NCBI GenBank assembly: GCA_017438305.1
Contig: JAFRVX010000082.1
Location: forward strand, 1 to 43,339
Direction: 5' to 3'
Origin: Lachnospiraceae bacterium
Lineage (GTDB): Bacteria > Bacillota > Clostridia > Lachnospirales > Lachnospiraceae
DNA length: 43,339 bases
Positions 42,254 through 43,339 of this stretch are shown here, one piece after another (positions within the stretch are counted from its first letter, which is position 1; each line of letters opens with the position of its first letter). Below the pieces are notes generated by a model. It was not told the DNA's origin. It made no database searches and worked only from the letters and a program-made list of their open reading frames with translations. Position numbers and translations under genes: made by a program.

Positions 42254-43306
42254 ATGGGAATCAAACGAGGCGTTTCATTATACAGTTATCAGCAGGAACA
42301 GTTTTTTAAGCAGATGACCTGGAAGGACCAGATCCGGGAAGTCAGAGAGGGTCTGGGAACCGACGGCATCGAGATCATCGACGAACAGCTGATCCGGGAT
42401 TACCCCTTCCCTTCGGAAAGCTTTATCTTTGATTTCAGGAATACCATGGCCCGGTACGATATGAAGGCGGTCACCATGGATATTTACATGGACGTTCTTC
42501 AGTTCCGGGATCATGTGATGACCCACAGAGAAGCTGCGGAGCGGCTGAAAAATGATATCATCCTGGCTTCAAAACTGGGATTCCAGAACGTAAGATCCCT
42601 CTGCCTGGTGCCTATTGACGTCATCGAAATGGCTCTTCCCACCGCGGAAAAGTACGGCGTGAAGATCGGCAAGGAGATCCATGCCCCGCTGCCCATCTTT
42701 AAAGGGAACAGGCCCCAGCCGAAGGTCGGCATGGCCGCTGCGCTGGATTTCCGGATGGCGGAGCAGATCATGGAGCTGAAGGACAGGACCGGCAGCGATT
42801 ACGTCGGCCTGGTGCCGGATTTCGGCATTTTCCAGTACCGGCCCACCCAGATCAGCATCGATTATACGAAGCGCCATGTGAAATCCGTTGACGCCGTAGA
42901 CTGGATCCTGGAGAATTCAAAGGATTACGGCATGGACGAGATCCACGCTGTCGTCCGGGAGAAATTCCCCGGAAACGATTTGAGTCCCATGCATATCGAA
43001 AGTCTGAGCCTGCATCAGATGTCCGCGGATCCCGAGGATCTCAGGAAGATCGTTCCGTACATCGTCAGCATCCACGGCAAGTTCTACCAGATGACGGAGA
43101 TCCCCGGCCGTCCCGGCGAGTACGAAGACAAGTCCATTGATTACGAGACCCCGATCCGCATCCTCAAGGAAGAGGGATACGACGGGTATATCGACTCCGA
43201 ATATGAAGGCCAGCGGCATCAGCAGGATATGGGCGAGGAAAACCTGCCGGATTCCGTGGAAGAAGTCAGGCGGCATCATGAAATGCTGAAGCGTCTGATC
43301 GGATAA
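42254..43306 (+). CDS. C-glycoside deglycosidase alpha-subunit-like TIM-barrel protein
   Basis: A 350-aa sugar-phosphate-isomerase/epimerase-type barrel. Likely metal ligands are Glu141 and His143 (EIHAPLP), Asp189 (VPDFG), His274 (SIHGKFY) and Glu316 (YIDSEYEGQR), the layout of the xylose-isomerase-like fold. Paired with the small gene in front, it matches the catalytic subunit of C-glycoside deglycosidases. The frame is open from 42083, but GGAGG before the ATG at 42254 and the family start GVSLYSYQ decide the shorter form. An oxidoreductase (Gfo/Idh/MocA family) that makes the 3-oxo sugar would be expected nearby and may lie past the window. A plain xylose-isomerase-like epimerase is the alternative. 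Confidence 0.75.
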   Translation: MGIKRGVSLYSYQQEQFFKQMTWKDQIREVREGLGTDGIEIIDEQLIRDYPFPSESFIFDFRNTMARYDMKAVTMDIYMDVLQFRDHVMTHREAAERLKNDIILASKLGFQNVRSLCLVPIDVIEMALPTAEKYGVKIGKEIHAPLPIFKGNRPQPKVGMAAALDFRMAEQIMELKDRTGSDYVGLVPDFGIFQYRPTQISIDYTKRHVKSVDAVDWILENSKDYGMDEIHAVVREKFPGNDLSPMHIESLSLHQMSADPEDLRKIVPYIVSIHGKFYQMTEIPGRPGEYEDKSIDYETPIRILKEEGYDGYIDSEYEGQRHQQDMGEENLPDSVEEVRRHHEMLKRLIG

Positions 43307-43339
43307 GAGGCAGGAAAAGGAAAAGAATAAAGAAAAGAA

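Noticed and set aside
1..43339. Prophage, insertion sequence or integrative element
   Set aside because: No transposase, integrase, relaxase or phage structural protein was found in any frame; gene content looks chromosomal throughout.

Overview
The window reads as chromosomal DNA of an anaerobic, low-oxygen-tolerance Firmicute of class Clostridia, most like gut or rumen Lachnospiraceae/Oscillospiraceae. The reasons are strong AGGAGG-type ribosome binding sites, moderately high GC with mixed strands, ferredoxin-linked 2-oxoacid oxidation, a butyrate-type CoA-transferase, iron-sulfur flavoproteins, and a double-hairpin intergenic repeat (1-47) of a type common in that group. I see no rRNA, tRNA, CRISPR array, transposase or prophage gene. 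Thirty-three protein genes are called; several starts were moved inward from the longest reading frame because of ribosome-site position.

Layout. 1-2544: a palindromic repeat, a GH13_18 sucrose-phosphorylase-type enzyme and an FMN split-barrel protein. 2581-9168: a LysR regulator divergent from a tight six-gene operon that encodes a 2-oxoacid (probably 2-oxoglutarate):ferredoxin oxidoreductase in the order D-A-B-C followed by succinyl-CoA synthetase beta and alpha. Together they would make succinyl-CoA plus reduced ferredoxin and then succinate plus ATP, or run the reverse. 9278-14193: a small PQ-loop-like membrane protein, a membrane-anchored CapA-family protein with a Pro-rich repeat tail, and a lipoprotein with SH3 domains, a Trp-rich repeat stalk and an NlpC/P60 domain. 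14456-17688: a cysteine desulfurase and a GH3 beta-glucosidase. 18044-25334: a VOC protein, a type-B carboxylesterase, an AbrB-type transporter, an acyl-CoA:carboxylate CoA-transferase, a tributyrin-esterase-like hydrolase and an MFS transporter. 25891-29809: an iron-sulfur-flavoprotein-like protein with a second Cys cluster, an MBL-fold hydrolase, an HD phosphohydrolase and a flavodoxin. 30043-35528: a 68-aa protein of unknown function directly in front of sbcD-sbcC, then an alpha/beta hydrolase. 35529-38380: a long structured leader followed by an 847-aa protein with a TerD-like C-terminal region. 38621-41399: a lipoprotein and a VCBS/beta-propeller-like protein. 41794-43306: a two-gene unit that resembles the beta and alpha subunits of C-glycoside deglycosidase, the enzyme that breaks carbon-carbon bonds between sugars and plant aglycones.

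How the parts may work together. The carbohydrate and ester-active enzymes (GH13_18, GH3, three serine hydrolases, the C-glycoside-deglycosidase-like pair) suit an organism that strips sugars and acyl groups from plant metabolites, while the ferredoxin-dependent and CoA-transfer enzymes handle the resulting carbon anaerobically. This joining of functions is inference from co-location in one window, not from shared operons.

A striking genome-wide habit is visible: many spacers carry their own unrelated short tandem duplication (12-40 bp units, 2-5 copies), and the same process seems to have expanded protein tails and linkers in frame (korC, sucC, the AbrB-type transporter, capA, the NlpC lipoprotein, the 38621 lipoprotein and the 40212 protein). 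The strongest candidates for new biology are the C-glycoside-deglycosidase-like pair with its divergent propeller-protein neighbour, and the TerD-like protein with its roughly 280-nt structured leader.
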